This document shows, piece by piece, positions 6,815 to 16,679 of a DNA stretch of 52,422 bases. The notes below the pieces were generated by a model. The model had not been told where the DNA came from. It worked only from the letters and a program-made list of their open reading frames with translations, and searched no databases. How positions within the stretch are numbered: the stretch's first letter is position 1; every line of letters begins with the position of its first letter. The stretch spans positions 1-52,422 of the forward strand of contig CADCNI010000023.1 of NCBI GenBank assembly GCA_902802795.1, given 5' to 3'. The position numbers and the translations under genes are program-made. Source of the stretch: an uncultured Ruminococcus sp. Lineage in GTDB: Bacteria; Bacillota; Clostridia; Oscillospirales; Acutalibacteraceae.

Positions 6815-6827
6815 TTTTGGTGCCGGA

Positions 6828-7061
6828 TTACAGACCCAGCTTCTTGCCCAGACCGCCGGGCAGTTTGTCCGCAATGCCATCGGGAATGTTCTTGCTCAGT
6901 TCCTTGAAATCCACCTTGGCGATCGCGTCAAAGGCCTTCTCGCACTCGGCTTTAGGCAGCTTCGTCTCTTTCACGAGAAAGTCAATTGCGTCCTCCTTGC
7001 TCTTGATGGTGCCTGCCGCACTCTTGAGCTTGTTGAGAGCGTCCTGCATTTTCTGATCCAT
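6828..7061 (-). CDS. Small uncharacterised acidic/basic helical protein, 77 aa
   Basis: A soluble, mostly helical protein rich in Lys, Asp and Ala (motifs KSKEDAIDFLVKETKLPKAE and a Gly/Lys tail GGLGKKLGL). There is no signal peptide or membrane segment. The start at 7061 has an ideal AGGAGGTGA ribosome-binding site 5 nt upstream, so it is a real and probably well-expressed gene. It is upstream of spoIIAA in the same direction but separated by a hairpin terminator. I do not recognise the family. Confidence 0.75.
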   Translation of the reverse strand: MDQKMQDALNKLKSAAGTIKSKEDAIDFLVKETKLPKAECEKAFDAIAKVDFKELSKNIPDGIADKLPGGLGKKLGL

Positions 7062-7194
7062 GTCTTCACCTCCTTTCAAGTTTCTTTTATTAGCCGATTG
7101 TAAAAGTTGAAAAGCGGCGTAAATACGGGGTCTGGTCAACGGGAAAGGCACACTTTTTTCTCCACTTGGAGCAAGGCAAATCGTGATATTGGGC

Positions 7195-7380
7195 TGTTAC
7201 CGTATTCGCCCACCCCTATCGCAAGTCTAAGCGCGTCTCGCTCGGTCGGCTATGCCGACCTCGTGGGGCTTTGCCCCACTCCCCACAAGGGCGCTGCCCT
7301 TGACCCGCCAGGAGGGCCTCCCCCCCTGGACTCCCACGCTCGCATTCGCTCGCTAGTTATGCGCTGCGCTATGCTTTTTT
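7195..7380. repeat. Hairpin-rich intergenic repeat (REP-like)
   Basis: A run of short perfect palindromes: GGTCGGC-TA-TGCCGACC (7243-7260), GTGGGGC-TTT-GCCCCAC (7263-7279), AAGGGC-GCT-GCCCTT (7287-7301), and CCAGGAGGG facing CCCCCTGG (7308-7330). Blocks like this recur between genes in many gut Firmicutes. The 7062-7420 gap holds no gene. Confidence 0.5.
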
Positions 7381-7420
7381 CTTCTCACTTCCCACTTACT
7401 TTTACAATCGCCTCTGTTTT

Positions 7421-8110
7421 TTATAAAAACACTTCTCCGCAAGTTCCGTAAAAAATATCGTCATGTCCCGCAATGCGCTCACAGAATCGCTCAAAGCGTT
7501 CCCAGCCGCACTGCATATCAAACTCATAGCTGTGTCCCCACAGCAGAAAAATCTGCGGACGGTCGGGCTGCATGGCGATAAATTGCTCCGTCAGTTCAAA
7601 AATATTCTCATCTTTGTGGCGGCAGGTGGGTGCAAGACACATCCGTTCGCTTTCTCCGACAGGCGGGTCAAACCGGAACGTGGACTGTACGCCCCTCGCG
7701 TAGCGAATGCCGCATTTCTTGAGCACATCCTTCACACGCCTGTCGGTCGCGCCGTAAGGATAGGAAAAGCCTTTGATCGTCTGCCCGAAAATCCCTTCCA
7801 GCGCAGCCATATCCTGCCGCACATCAGTATAAACGGCATGGCTGTCGAGTTCGACCAGATTGCTGTGCCTGACCGAATGGGAGGCAATTTCATGGCCGCG
7901 ATACACCTCCGGCAGCATCTCCGGCGGCATACGCTCCACCTTCACGCCCTCGGCGTACCACACCGAATCGGGATGCATCAACCCCGAATTCAGATGGAAG
8001 GTGCATTTTAAACCGTAGCGATTGAGTATCTCCACCAGTCGTATATCCTGGTAGACACCGTCGTCATAACTCAACGCGAAGGCCTTTCGGTATTGGTTGG
8101 TCCATTGCAT
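7421..8110 (-). CDS. Polysaccharide deacetylase (NodB/CE4 family)
   Basis: 229 residues with the CE4 motifs: AFALSYDDGV (motif 1, catalytic Asp pair), HEIASHSVRHSNL (motif 2, the HxxxH metal site), GFSYPYGATD (motif 3), and a late ILLWGHSYEF. There is no signal peptide or membrane anchor, so it may be cytoplasmic or act on a small substrate rather than on mature peptidoglycan. The start at 8110 follows GAGGTGA. It lies 24 bp after the histidine kinase gene and is probably the third gene of that operon, i.e. an output of the two-component system. Confidence 0.88.
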   Translation of the reverse strand: MQWTNQYRKAFALSYDDGVYQDIRLVEILNRYGLKCTFHLNSGLMHPDSVWYAEGVKVERMPPEMLPEVYRGHEIASHSVRHSNLVELDSHAVYTDVRQDMAALEGIFGQTIKGFSYPYGATDRRVKDVLKKCGIRYARGVQSTFRFDPPVGESERMCLAPTCRHKDENIFELTEQFIAMQPDRPQIFLLWGHSYEFDMQCGWERFERFCERIAGHDDIFYGTCGEVFL

Positions 8111-8134
8111 AGGGGTGTCACCTCATCAGAATAA

Positions 8135-9376
8135 TCAAAGAATCACCGTAATGAGCAGTGACCGGCCATCGGATGAAGTGGCGGCAATTCTGCCCTTGTG
8201 CGCCTCGGTGACCGCCTTGGCGATGGACAGCCCGATACCATAGCCGCCCGTCTGGGAATTGCGGGATTTGTCAGCACGGTAAAAGCGGTCAAACAATCGG
8301 CTGAGATTTTGTGTATCGACGCTTTCGGCGGTGTTATAGACCTCCATGCAGATATTTTTCCCTTTGGTATGCGCCTTGAAGTAGATGGTACCGTGTTGAT
8401 CGGAATATTTCAGCGCGTTGTCCAACAGAATGGAAACCAACTGCGTGATCGCTTTCTCGTCGCCGCAGAAGTTCATCATAGGCTCGATCTCCACGGTAAA
8501 AGTCTTTTCCTGCACCTTGGCAAGCGACTGGAAAGACTGCGCCGTTTCAGTCAGCACGTCGGAAAGCGGGAAGTCGATCATCTGCACCTGATTTTCCTGT
8601 TCCTCCATACGGGAAAGATAGATCAGATCTTTGGTCAGCGCCGTCAACCGTCTGACCTGTGCGCGGATATCCTGAATCCACTCGTTGTTCTCGCCGCACT
8701 CCATTTCCAGTATGGTCGCGTCCGCGTCGATGATGGTGAGGGGCGTTTTGATTTCATGTCCCGCGTCGGTGATAAAGGATTTCTGTTTGTCATAGCTTTC
8801 CTGTACCGGCTTCATGACCATGCGGGACAGCAGCAGCACCAGCACGCCGACCGCGATCATCCCCGCCAGCGAAACGATGACGCTGTAAAATAGGAAGGAG
8901 CGGAAGGATGACAGATTGTTGCGGCAGTCGAGGAAGATCATGAGCGTGTCGCCGCAGTCCTCCGTGCGGATATAGCGGTAATTATCCACAAATCCCCGCG
9001 TGCGGGAAGAATGGCAAAGCGCCTGCGCGTACTCCTTGGCGGAATCGGTATCAATGGCGGCAATTCTGCCGGTATCCACAGAGGTCACGTCGCCGCTGCT
9101 GTTGAGCCGCACAGTGAAATATCGTGCCTCATACTGCAATTCAGGTGAAATGCCGCTGAGGAACCAATCGTCATGGTTTCTATTTTTGTGATCAAACCCA
9201 TCGGATCGCTTGGGAAACATACCGCCGTTTTCGCTGAGGACATCAAGCACGCTGTCGCTGTTCTGCACAACACGGCGGTAGTTGAGGATATTGATGGCTC
9301 CCATGATAACTGTCAGCACCAAAAAAACCGACAGCACCGAAATAGCGATAAATTTATGGCGCAGTTTCTTAATCAT
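8135..9376 (-). CDS. Two-component sensor histidine kinase
   Basis: 413 residues. One transmembrane helix lies at about 9-29 and another at 155-180, enclosing a ~125-residue extracytoplasmic sensor. HisKA has the H-box ITDAGHEIKTPLTII, where AGHE replaces the more usual SHE. The HATPase domain shows the N-box ILLDNALKYS and the G boxes TGGYGIGLSIAKAV. The ATG at 9376 overlaps the end of the response-regulator gene (ATGATTAA), so the longer frame to 9412 is rejected. It probably phosphorylates the OmpR-type regulator next to it. The signal is unknown. Confidence 0.93.
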   Translation of the reverse strand: MIKKLRHKFIAISVLSVFLVLTVIMGAINILNYRRVVQNSDSVLDVLSENGGMFPKRSDGFDHKNRNHDDWFLSGISPELQYEARYFTVRLNSSGDVTSVDTGRIAAIDTDSAKEYAQALCHSSRTRGFVDNYRYIRTEDCGDTLMIFLDCRNNLSSFRSFLFYSVIVSLAGMIAVGVLVLLLSRMVMKPVQESYDKQKSFITDAGHEIKTPLTIIDADATILEMECGENNEWIQDIRAQVRRLTALTKDLIYLSRMEEQENQVQMIDFPLSDVLTETAQSFQSLAKVQEKTFTVEIEPMMNFCGDEKAITQLVSILLDNALKYSDQHGTIYFKAHTKGKNICMEVYNTAESVDTQNLSRLFDRFYRADKSRNSQTGGYGIGLSIAKAVTEAHKGRIAATSSDGRSLLITVIL

Positions 9377-10055
9377 GTGATTCCACCACCGCTTCCAGCG
9401 AATAGCCCGCATTGCGGGATGCTTTAATACGGATATCAGCGTTCAGAGCAGTCAGCTTTTTGCGCAGATAGGAGATGTAGGCCCACACCACGTTGATCTC
9501 CGCGTCGCTGTCGTAACCCCAGATTTTGTCCATCATCATTTCCGTAGAAATAAGCTGTTTGGGATTGCTCATCAGCAGTTCCATCACCTGAAACTCCTTG
9601 TTAGCGAGACGGAAGTTGCCCGTGGGAGAGGAAAGCTCAAAGGACGTGCGGTCAAGGGAGATATTGCCCATCGTCAGCACCGAGCTTTGCGCACCGTCGC
9701 GCCCCCGCGTCATGGCACGAATACGGGCCAGCAGTTCCTTCGCGTCAAAAGGCTTGGTAAGATAATCGTTCGCGCCCAGATCGAGTCCCGTCACGCGGTC
9801 GTCGATCTCGGATTTGGCGGTGAGCATCAGCACAGGCACGCTGTTGCCCTTGGCGCGGATTTTTTTCAGCACCGTCAGTCCGTCCATCTTAGGCATCATG
9901 ATGTCGAGAATCACCCCATCATACTGTCCCGTCAACAGATAATCGAGCGCTTCCTCCCCATCATAAGCCGCGTCCACGGAATAATTGTTTTTTTCAAGAA
10001 TCACCGTCAGCGCCTTCGACAGCGATTTTTCGTCCTCTGCAATGAGTAATCTCAT
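9369..10055 (-). CDS. OmpR-family response regulator
   Basis: 228 residues: a full receiver (acidic pair in LIAEDEKSLS, phospho-acceptor in VILDIMMPKMDG, Thr in VLMLTAKSE, Lys in YLTKPF) and a winged-helix output domain (MELLMSNPKQLISTEMMMDK, VWAYISYLRKKL). The start follows GGAAAGGAGT. It is first in the operon with the sensor kinase and the CE4 deacetylase. Confidence 0.95.
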   Translation of the reverse strand: MRLLIAEDEKSLSKALTVILEKNNYSVDAAYDGEEALDYLLTGQYDGVILDIMMPKMDGLTVLKKIRAKGNSVPVLMLTAKSEIDDRVTGLDLGANDYLTKPFDAKELLARIRAMTRGRDGAQSSVLTMGNISLDRTSFELSSPTGNFRLANKEFQVMELLMSNPKQLISTEMMMDKIWGYDSDAEINVVWAYISYLRKKLTALNADIRIKASRNAGYSLEAVVESHD

Positions 10056-10124
10056 GGTGTCGGACTCCTTTCCTGGCTAATCTTTATGCATGACATTGCG
10101 TAAAGAGTATTTTACTTATTAATT

Positions 10125-10153
10125 ATCATATCTCAAAATCAAAAACATTGCAA
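10125..10153 (-). promoter_or_regulatory. Promoter of the two-component operon
   Basis: Minus strand: TTGCAA (10153-10148), 17-bp spacer, TATGAT (10130-10125), about 70 nt upstream of the regulator start. Confidence 0.65.
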
Positions 10154-10205
10154 CACCTAATTTGAAAACTTTCGCACTTTCAATGAGATGCCGCAATGTC
10201 AGTTA

Positions 10206-11030
10206 TTACTCTTGGTTTTTCTTCACTTTTCCCCGGATAAAAGCCGCCCCACAAAAAACAGCGAAAACCGCCATATTCATGATGACCACGCTGGCGCCCG
10301 TCGGCGCGGAAAACTCATAGGAAACCGTCAGCCCCGCGATAAAGCAGACTACCGAAATGACCGCCGCACAAACCACAACGCCTGCAAAGCGTTTGAAAAA
10401 CCGCATGGCCGACATTGCCGGAAAAATAATCAGGCTGGAAATGAGCAGCGCACCGATCATGCGCATGCCGAGCACAATCGTGACGGCGGTAAGTACAGCA
10501 ATGAGCATATTGTAAAAATCCACACGAATCCCCGTTGCCCGTGCAAAAGGCTCGTCAAACGTCACCGCGAAAATCCGGTGGTAAAACACGACGTAAAGTG
10601 CCAGCACGGCGAGAGACAGTCCCACGCTCAGCGCCACATCAGATCGACTGATCGCCAGCACGCTGCCGAACATATAATTATTGATATCGGTATTGATACC
10701 CGAACGCATGGAAATAATAAAGATACCCACTGCCAGCGCACCTGTCGAGACCAGCGCAATCGCAGCGTCCCCTTTGATTTTTCCGCTGCCGCTCAATCGC
10801 AGCAGCAGGACAGAGGCAACCACCACCACAGGAATCGCCACCGTCAGTGGCGCCCAGTTCATCACTGTCGCCACCGCCATGGAGCTGAACGCCACATGGG
10901 ACAATCCGTCACCGATCATGGAATAGCGCTTGAGCACCAGATTGACCCCCAACAGCGCCGAACACAGCGAAACCAGTGTGCCCACTACCAGGGCGCGCTG
11001 AATAAACGGATAGGACAGCATTTCAAGCAT
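10206..11030 (-). CDS. znuB: Zinc ABC transporter permease ZnuB
   Basis: 274 residues with about eight hydrophobic helices and the ABC-3 signature near LKRYSMIGDGLSHVAFSSMA at the N-terminus. The EAA-like coupling region is around FDEPFARATGIRVDFYN. It forms the membrane channel for Zn(II), or Mn(II) in some relatives, with ZnuC. The start at 11030 overlaps the znuC stop by 8 bp and has GGGAGGAGGAG upstream, so the longer frame to 11051 is rejected. It is the last gene of the zur-znuACB operon. Confidence 0.92.
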   Translation of the reverse strand: MLEMLSYPFIQRALVVGTLVSLCSALLGVNLVLKRYSMIGDGLSHVAFSSMAVATVMNWAPLTVAIPVVVVASVLLLRLSGSGKIKGDAAIALVSTGALAVGIFIISMRSGINTDINNYMFGSVLAISRSDVALSVGLSLAVLALYVVFYHRIFAVTFDEPFARATGIRVDFYNMLIAVLTAVTIVLGMRMIGALLISSLIIFPAMSAMRFFKRFAGVVVCAAVISVVCFIAGLTVSYEFSAPTGASVVIMNMAVFAVFCGAAFIRGKVKKNQE

Positions 11031-11742
11031 GGCTTTCTCCTCCTCCCACAAATGCCTTGCCCACAGCGCTTTTCAGGTAATCCTCCGTGCGGCCGAAGAA
11101 CTGCACCGTATTTTTGACATGCAATATCTTATTGGCACTTTTCACGGCTGTTTTCACATCGTGCGACACCATGATCACCGTAATGCGGTACTTGCTGTTG
11201 AGTTCCTTGATAATGGAGTAAATTTCCCCCGTCACAATCGGGTCAAGCCCCGTGACAGGCTCGTCGAGTATCAGAATCTTGCTAGACGCGCACAGCGCGC
11301 GCGCCAGCAATACCCTCTGCTGCTGTCCGCCCGACAGTTCGCGGTAGGAATGCTCCGCCATGTCGGCAATCCCCAACTCCTGCATATAACGGGTCGCTTT
11401 GTCCTTGTCCTCTTTGGTATAGAAGGGAAGCCAGCGTCCGCTGTTAAGACATCCCGACGTGACCACCTCCCGCACAGACGCGGGAAAATCACGCTGAATG
11501 GAGGTCTGCTGCGGCAGATATCCCACATCGCGGCGGGTAATACCCTTCGCCAGCGAAATGCTGCCGGACATAGGTTTTTTCAGTCCTGCCAGACATTTAA
11601 TCAAAGTGGATTTTCCCGCGCCGTTTTCACCCACCACACACAGATAGTCTCCTTTTTTCACGTCAAAGCCGACATCCTCCAGCACCGTCATGTTTTCATA
11701 GCCGATACTAAGACCCTTGCACGAAATCAACGGTTGCTTCAT
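11023..11742 (-). CDS. znuC: Zinc ABC transporter ATP-binding protein ZnuC
   Basis: 239 residues of a canonical ABC ATPase: Walker A GENGAGKSTL, Q-loop around YLPQQTS, signature LSGGQQQRVLLARAL, Walker B ILILDEPVTGLD, and the switch His in VIMVSHD. It energises Zn uptake through ZnuB. Its ATG overlaps the znuA stop (ATGA), showing translational coupling. Confidence 0.95.
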   Translation of the reverse strand: MKQPLISCKGLSIGYENMTVLEDVGFDVKKGDYLCVVGENGAGKSTLIKCLAGLKKPMSGSISLAKGITRRDVGYLPQQTSIQRDFPASVREVVTSGCLNSGRWLPFYTKEDKDKATRYMQELGIADMAEHSYRELSGGQQQRVLLARALCASSKILILDEPVTGLDPIVTGEIYSIIKELNSKYRITVIMVSHDVKTAVKSANKILHVKNTVQFFGRTEDYLKSAVGKAFVGGGESHA

Positions 11743-12779
11743 TGTAACGCCTCCCTCAAAATTTCCACATTGGCACGCATAAGGGTGACATAACTCTCCC
11801 CCGCCTTAAAATCGTCCGCTGTAATATTATGACAGGTGTTGAACTGTGCGGTTCTGGTGCCTGTGCATTCCGCAATGGCATCCGCCACCTTATGATTGGA
11901 AAGCTCGATATAAAAGATTACAGGAACCTTCTCCCGCTTGACCGCGTCGATCAGAAACGCCACCGTCGCGGCGCTCGGTTCCGTCTCCGCCGCACATCCG
12001 GGGAACGCCGCGTAATAATCGAGTCCGTATTCCCGCACGAAATACAGCAGCGGAAACCGATCGCCAAATACCAGCAGATGGCGTTTCGCACCCACTACCG
12101 TATCGCGGAAAGCATTGTCCAGCGCGATCAGTTCCGCCACATAACGGGCGGTGTTGCCACAGTAATATTCCGCGTTTTTTGGGTCGATCTCACAGAGTGC
12201 CCCGTTGATGCGGTTGACAATGGCAATCGCGTTCATGGGAGATGTCCAGACATGCTCGTCGTATTCTTCCTCCCCGTCCCCATCGTGATCCTCGTTGTGA
12301 TCTTCGTCGTGTTCTTCGCCTTCCGTCTCCTCACCGTGGTCATGGTCATGGTCATGCGCATGGTGATGTTCTTTGCTCTGCATTCCCTCGACCGTTTCCT
12401 CTTCGAGCGGTTCTACACAGTCGAGCGCGGAAACGATCTTCATGGTCTGGTTATCCGCCGACTCCAGCACCGAATCCAGCCAGCTCTCCGACTCGCCCCC
12501 TACATTCAGAAACAAATCGCACCGGGATATTCTGATGATATCCTTGGGGCTGGGCTCATAAGAATGTGCCTCCATTCCCGGTTTAAGTAGCAGGATCACA
12601 TCGGCGCGGTCGCCCGCAATCTGCCGCGCAAAGTCGTACTGCGGGAAGACCGTCGCCACAATGGATAGTTTTTCCCCGCTCCCCGCGACTTTTTTCCCGG
12701 ACGAACACCCCGCGCACATTGCTGCTGCCAGTGCCGCCGCCAGCAGCAGGCAGGTTATTTTATTCCACATTCGTTTCAT
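11739..12779 (-). CDS. znuA: Zinc-binding lipoprotein ZnuA
   Basis: A 346-residue cluster A-I solute-binding protein. The N-terminus is a lipoprotein signal peptide (basic MKRMWNK, hydrophobic core, Cys at MCAGC). Zn-site features include His in GMEAHSYEPSP and in DEHVWTSP, and a long His/Asp/Glu-rich flexible loop at about residues 136-178 (HHHAHDHDHDHG and following). Such loops are diagnostic of zinc rather than manganese ZnuA. The C-lobe contains FGDRFPLLYF and the family-typical YIELSNHKVADAIA. The start could be the ATG at 12779 or one three codons downstream; ribosome-binding sites are ambiguous. Confidence 0.95.
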   Translation of the reverse strand: MKRMWNKITCLLLAAALAAAMCAGCSSGKKVAGSGEKLSIVATVFPQYDFARQIAGDRADVILLLKPGMEAHSYEPSPKDIIRISRCDLFLNVGGESESWLDSVLESADNQTMKIVSALDCVEPLEEETVEGMQSKEHHHAHDHDHDHGEETEGEEHDEDHNEDHDGDGEEEYDEHVWTSPMNAIAIVNRINGALCEIDPKNAEYYCGNTARYVAELIALDNAFRDTVVGAKRHLLVFGDRFPLLYFVREYGLDYYAAFPGCAAETEPSAATVAFLIDAVKREKVPVIFYIELSNHKVADAIAECTGTRTAQFNTCHNITADDFKAGESYVTLMRANVEILREALQ

Positions 12780-12831
12780 TTCCTATCAAGTCCTCAAAAA
12801 ATAAAGTTATTTTCCAGACAGTTCCATTTCC

Positions 12832-13275
12832 TTAATTACGCATTGAATAAGCACATTCTTCGCAAGTACCGTAAATCACCGTGCGAGCGTTGTCCACACG
12901 GAACCCATGGTGCTGACGGATGTGCTGCTCAAAATCCTCCATAAAACCGCAGTTGAGATGAATGATTTTACCGCAGGAGGTGCATTTGAGATGAAAATGA
13001 CGGTTACAGCCGTTGGCCGCGTCAATCAACTGATACATGGCGCAGTCCCCGCTGTCGGAAAGATATTTTTTGATCTCGCCGTTTTCCACCAACTTGTCAA
13101 GGCAGCGATAAATTGTCGCCTTTCCGATTTTGCTGTTTTCTTTCATAAAATAAAGGTAAATATCGTCGGCCGTAACGCATTCATCCGGATTCAGGCGAAA
13201 AAAGTCCGCCACCGCCTCCTGCTGGCGGGTGTGGTAATTTTTTTTGCCGCCGGGTTCTGTCTGCTCCATCGTCAT
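12832..13275 (-). CDS. zur: Fur-family zinc uptake regulator (Zur)
   Basis: 147 residues: a winged-helix domain (TADDIYLYFMKENSKIGKATIYRCLDKL) and a metal-binding dimerisation domain with FHLKCTSCGKIIHL and a second CxxC pair (TCEECAY) forming the structural Zn site. Placement directly upstream of znuACB and under a Zur-like box identifies it as Zur rather than Fur or PerR. The start ATG at 13275 follows AGGAGG. It probably represses its own operon when zinc is sufficient. Confidence 0.9.
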   Translation of the reverse strand: MTMEQTEPGGKKNYHTRQQEAVADFFRLNPDECVTADDIYLYFMKENSKIGKATIYRCLDKLVENGEIKKYLSDSGDCAMYQLIDAANGCNRHFHLKCTSCGKIIHLNCGFMEDFEQHIRQHHGFRVDNARTVIYGTCEECAYSMRN

Positions 13276-13325
13276 GGAAAGGGTTCCTCCTTTCGGATAT
13301 TTCTCTATAGACGTAAATGAGAATT

Positions 13326-13484
13326 TATAGCAATCCAAACAAACAAAAAGACAAGTTCGGCGCGCTGGCGAGTACATGGCTGCGTTGTCGTCCTAGGTGG
13401 GCGCCAGCCCACCGTCGTCCTCCGCCTTGCCCTGCACTCACCATCATCGTCTCCTTTTGTCTCCCTGATTATTTGGATTGTATA
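13326..13484. mobile_element. MITE, family 1, copy A (in zur leader)
   Basis: A 159-bp element with terminal inverted repeats TATAGCAATCCAAA and TTTGGATTG-TATA (one base missing on the right). It is nearly identical to the copy at 23080-23227 apart from a 12-bp insertion. It has no ORF of its own and an internal GGTGGGC/GCCCACC stem. The outer TA at each end suggests a TA target duplication, as for IS630/Tc1-type elements; that assignment is inference. It lies between the zur promoter/operator and the zur ribosome-binding site. Confidence 0.85.
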
Positions 13485-13504
13485 GCGGGGTAAAAAAACA
13501 AAAA

Positions 13505-13519
13505 TGATAATCAATCTCA
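13505..13519. promoter_or_regulatory. Zur/Fur-like operator
   Basis: TGATAAT-C-AATCTCA matches the 7-1-7 TGATAATnATTATCA consensus of Fur-family boxes with two mismatches. It lies about 20 bp downstream of the -10 element of the zur-znuACB promoter, where binding would block transcription. Confidence 0.65.
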
Positions 13520-13537
13520 AATTTAGTTTGCTAAACC

Positions 13538-13565
13538 ATTATAGCATATTTTTTTCAAAATGCAA
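13538..13565 (-). promoter_or_regulatory. Promoter of zur-znuACB
   Basis: Minus strand: TTGCAT (13565-13560), 16-bp spacer, TATAAT (13543-13538) with an extended TGC. The start would be near 13531, giving a ~255-nt leader that contains the MITE. Confidence 0.75.
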
Positions 13566-13576
13566 TAGGGAATCAC

Positions 13577-13627
13577 AAAAAAAACGCGCCATGCCTGTCA
13601 GAATTTCTTCCGTCAGACATGACGCGT
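13577..13627 (-). terminator. Terminator of gdhA
   Basis: Minus strand: a long stem (ACGCG-CATG-CTGAC arms) with a GGAAGAAATT loop and eight T downstream. It lies about 40 nt after the gdhA stop. Confidence 0.85.
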
Positions 13628-13664
13628 TATTACATTTTAACAGCAGTAAGCCACAGGGGCGATA

Positions 13665-15083
<1,419 letters not shown>

Positions 15084-15085
15084 TT

Positions 15086-15115
15086 ATTGTAATACACAGG
15101 GCATGGGTTTGTCAA
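15086..15115 (-). promoter_or_regulatory. Promoter of gdhA
   Basis: Minus strand: TTGACA (15115-15110), 18-bp spacer, TACAAT (15091-15086), about 75 nt upstream of the start codon. Confidence 0.8.
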
Positions 15116-15185
15116 TAGGATTTTTACAATTTTATGTATTTTTTGCAATTTTTTATTTTAAAACTTGCAAAATCACGCGTTTTTT

Positions 15186-16631
15186 TCAAAAATCACAGCC
15201 GAAACTGCATTTATTCTTCTTTCCGCACACCAATATCACGATACACCCGATCACCGTCACCAGCATGACCGCGATGCCTGCCATTTGTTTTCGCAGTCTG
15301 GCCGTATTTATGTCGGACGGAGAAACCTCATTGTCACTCGTGGATACAATCACCGGCTCTTTTTCTTCGGAAACGACATCCGACCAGACGACATGCTCAA
15401 ACATATCATTCTGATCGGGCGTATCCCAGCCCACATTGGTATAAGCCAGCCCGAATTTGCGGCAGTCATATTTTCCCGTGTCGGAAACATAAAAGTGATC
15501 CTGCTGCGTCACATGGCAGGCAAAACCGCGTCTCGCCATTTCAAGCGCGGTTTTGCCGCCAAAACGGCTGAGTTCCATCTTGCCCCAATCCACCACGATT
15601 TTATGCTCCGGCCACAAATGCAGATACACCTTCTGCACCTGACAGGTGCCGTATTTCTCGGCGCTTTCAGGAAAAGCAGACGGGTCATCGGTCATCTCAA
15701 GCGCTTCCATCAGCGTTTTGACATTGAGGATGTGTGCCCCGTGTCCATATTCGCCCTTGATATCCTGTGCAATGACCACCTTCGGAGAAAAACGCCGCAG
15801 CATCTCCACCTGAAAGCGCAGCACATTGTCATAACCGAAAAAACTCTCAGCGCCTTCATAGTTTCTGGTGACGGTTTTATCGGTAAAAAGATCGGTTACA
15901 ATAGGATAATGCCGCACGCCTACTGCCCATAGACCGTTGAGCTGTTCATGACACCGTATGGTTCTGTTGAAGTGATTGGTCAGATACACCACTTGCACCT
16001 TATACCCACATTCTCCGGCATAATAGGGTAATGCACCGCCAAACCACAGGAGTTCATCATCGGCATGCGTCGGCATTACCATCAGGTCAGCCGTTTCGCA
16101 AGGTGGCTCCCATACCTGTACCCAGTCGGGTAATCGACCGTCTGTAAAACCGTAAACATCGCACAGACACGCGCCCTTTGGCAAATACAGTTCCAGTGTT
16201 TTGACGCTTTGCCCCAGCGGCATCCATTCATGAATAAAGCCGTTTTTTCCCCCTTCCAGTTTCGTACCGTCCGGCAGCGTCACGGACCACTGACAAGGTT
16301 TTTCCAGCTTGATATATAATCCGGAAAATGCTTTTTTTCCTTTTACATGAATCGTGACATCCTTTTCCATCGGAATCCAAGTTCGTTCATTGTTATCGAG
16401 CGGCATCACATAACCGTCTGGCGACACCTTACTGGTCATAGTCAACCGCACCTGCTCGGCTTTCTCCGTTTGAGAGCTGCCCGACGGCGCCTGTCCGGCA
16501 GCTAATACGGGGGACGATCTCACCACAACAGGAACCGACTGCATCCGAGGTGCCATCACCAACGCGGCAGCACAAAGGAAAGTCCCGATTGCAGTGATGC
16601 TACACCACTTCGCTATGCTTTTCAACTTCAT
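15186..16631 (-). CDS. Secreted, membrane-anchored PIG-L-type de-N-acetylase (paralog A)
   Basis: 481 residues. A signal peptide (hydrophobic 10-27) is followed by a beta-rich N-terminal domain (~55-178) ending in LPDWVQVWEPP. The PIG-L/LmbE domain begins at about 183. The metal motif is PTHADDE (187-193; the family norm is AHPDDE), and the second metal His is in GEYGHGAH near 295. A Ser/Asp-rich spacer and a C-terminal helix (IAVMLVTVIGCIVILVC) with Lys/Cys tail anchor it outside the cell. PIG-L enzymes remove acetyl from N-acetylglucosamine-type sugars using Zn. The substrate here is unknown. Start ATG follows AAAGGCGG. Last of five tandem paralogs. Confidence 0.88.
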   Translation of the reverse strand: MKLKSIAKWCSITAIGTFLCAAALVMAPRMQSVPVVVRSSPVLAAGQAPSGSSQTEKAEQVRLTMTSKVSPDGYVMPLDNNERTWIPMEKDVTIHVKGKKAFSGLYIKLEKPCQWSVTLPDGTKLEGGKNGFIHEWMPLGQSVKTLELYLPKGACLCDVYGFTDGRLPDWVQVWEPPCETADLMVMPTHADDELLWFGGALPYYAGECGYKVQVVYLTNHFNRTIRCHEQLNGLWAVGVRHYPIVTDLFTDKTVTRNYEGAESFFGYDNVLRFQVEMLRRFSPKVVIAQDIKGEYGHGAHILNVKTLMEALEMTDDPSAFPESAEKYGTCQVQKVYLHLWPEHKIVVDWGKMELSRFGGKTALEMARRGFACHVTQQDHFYVSDTGKYDCRKFGLAYTNVGWDTPDQNDMFEHVVWSDVVSEEKEPVIVSTSDNEVSPSDINTARLRKQMAGIAVMLVTVIGCIVILVCGKKNKCSFGCDF

Positions 16632-16679
16632 TATTATGATCCGCCTTTCTTTTTCGGTCAGAATCGTTACACTTTGCCA

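Noticed and set aside
12902-13320. Plus-strand frame opposite zur
   Set aside because: Antisense to a conserved Fur-family gene with both CxxC pairs.
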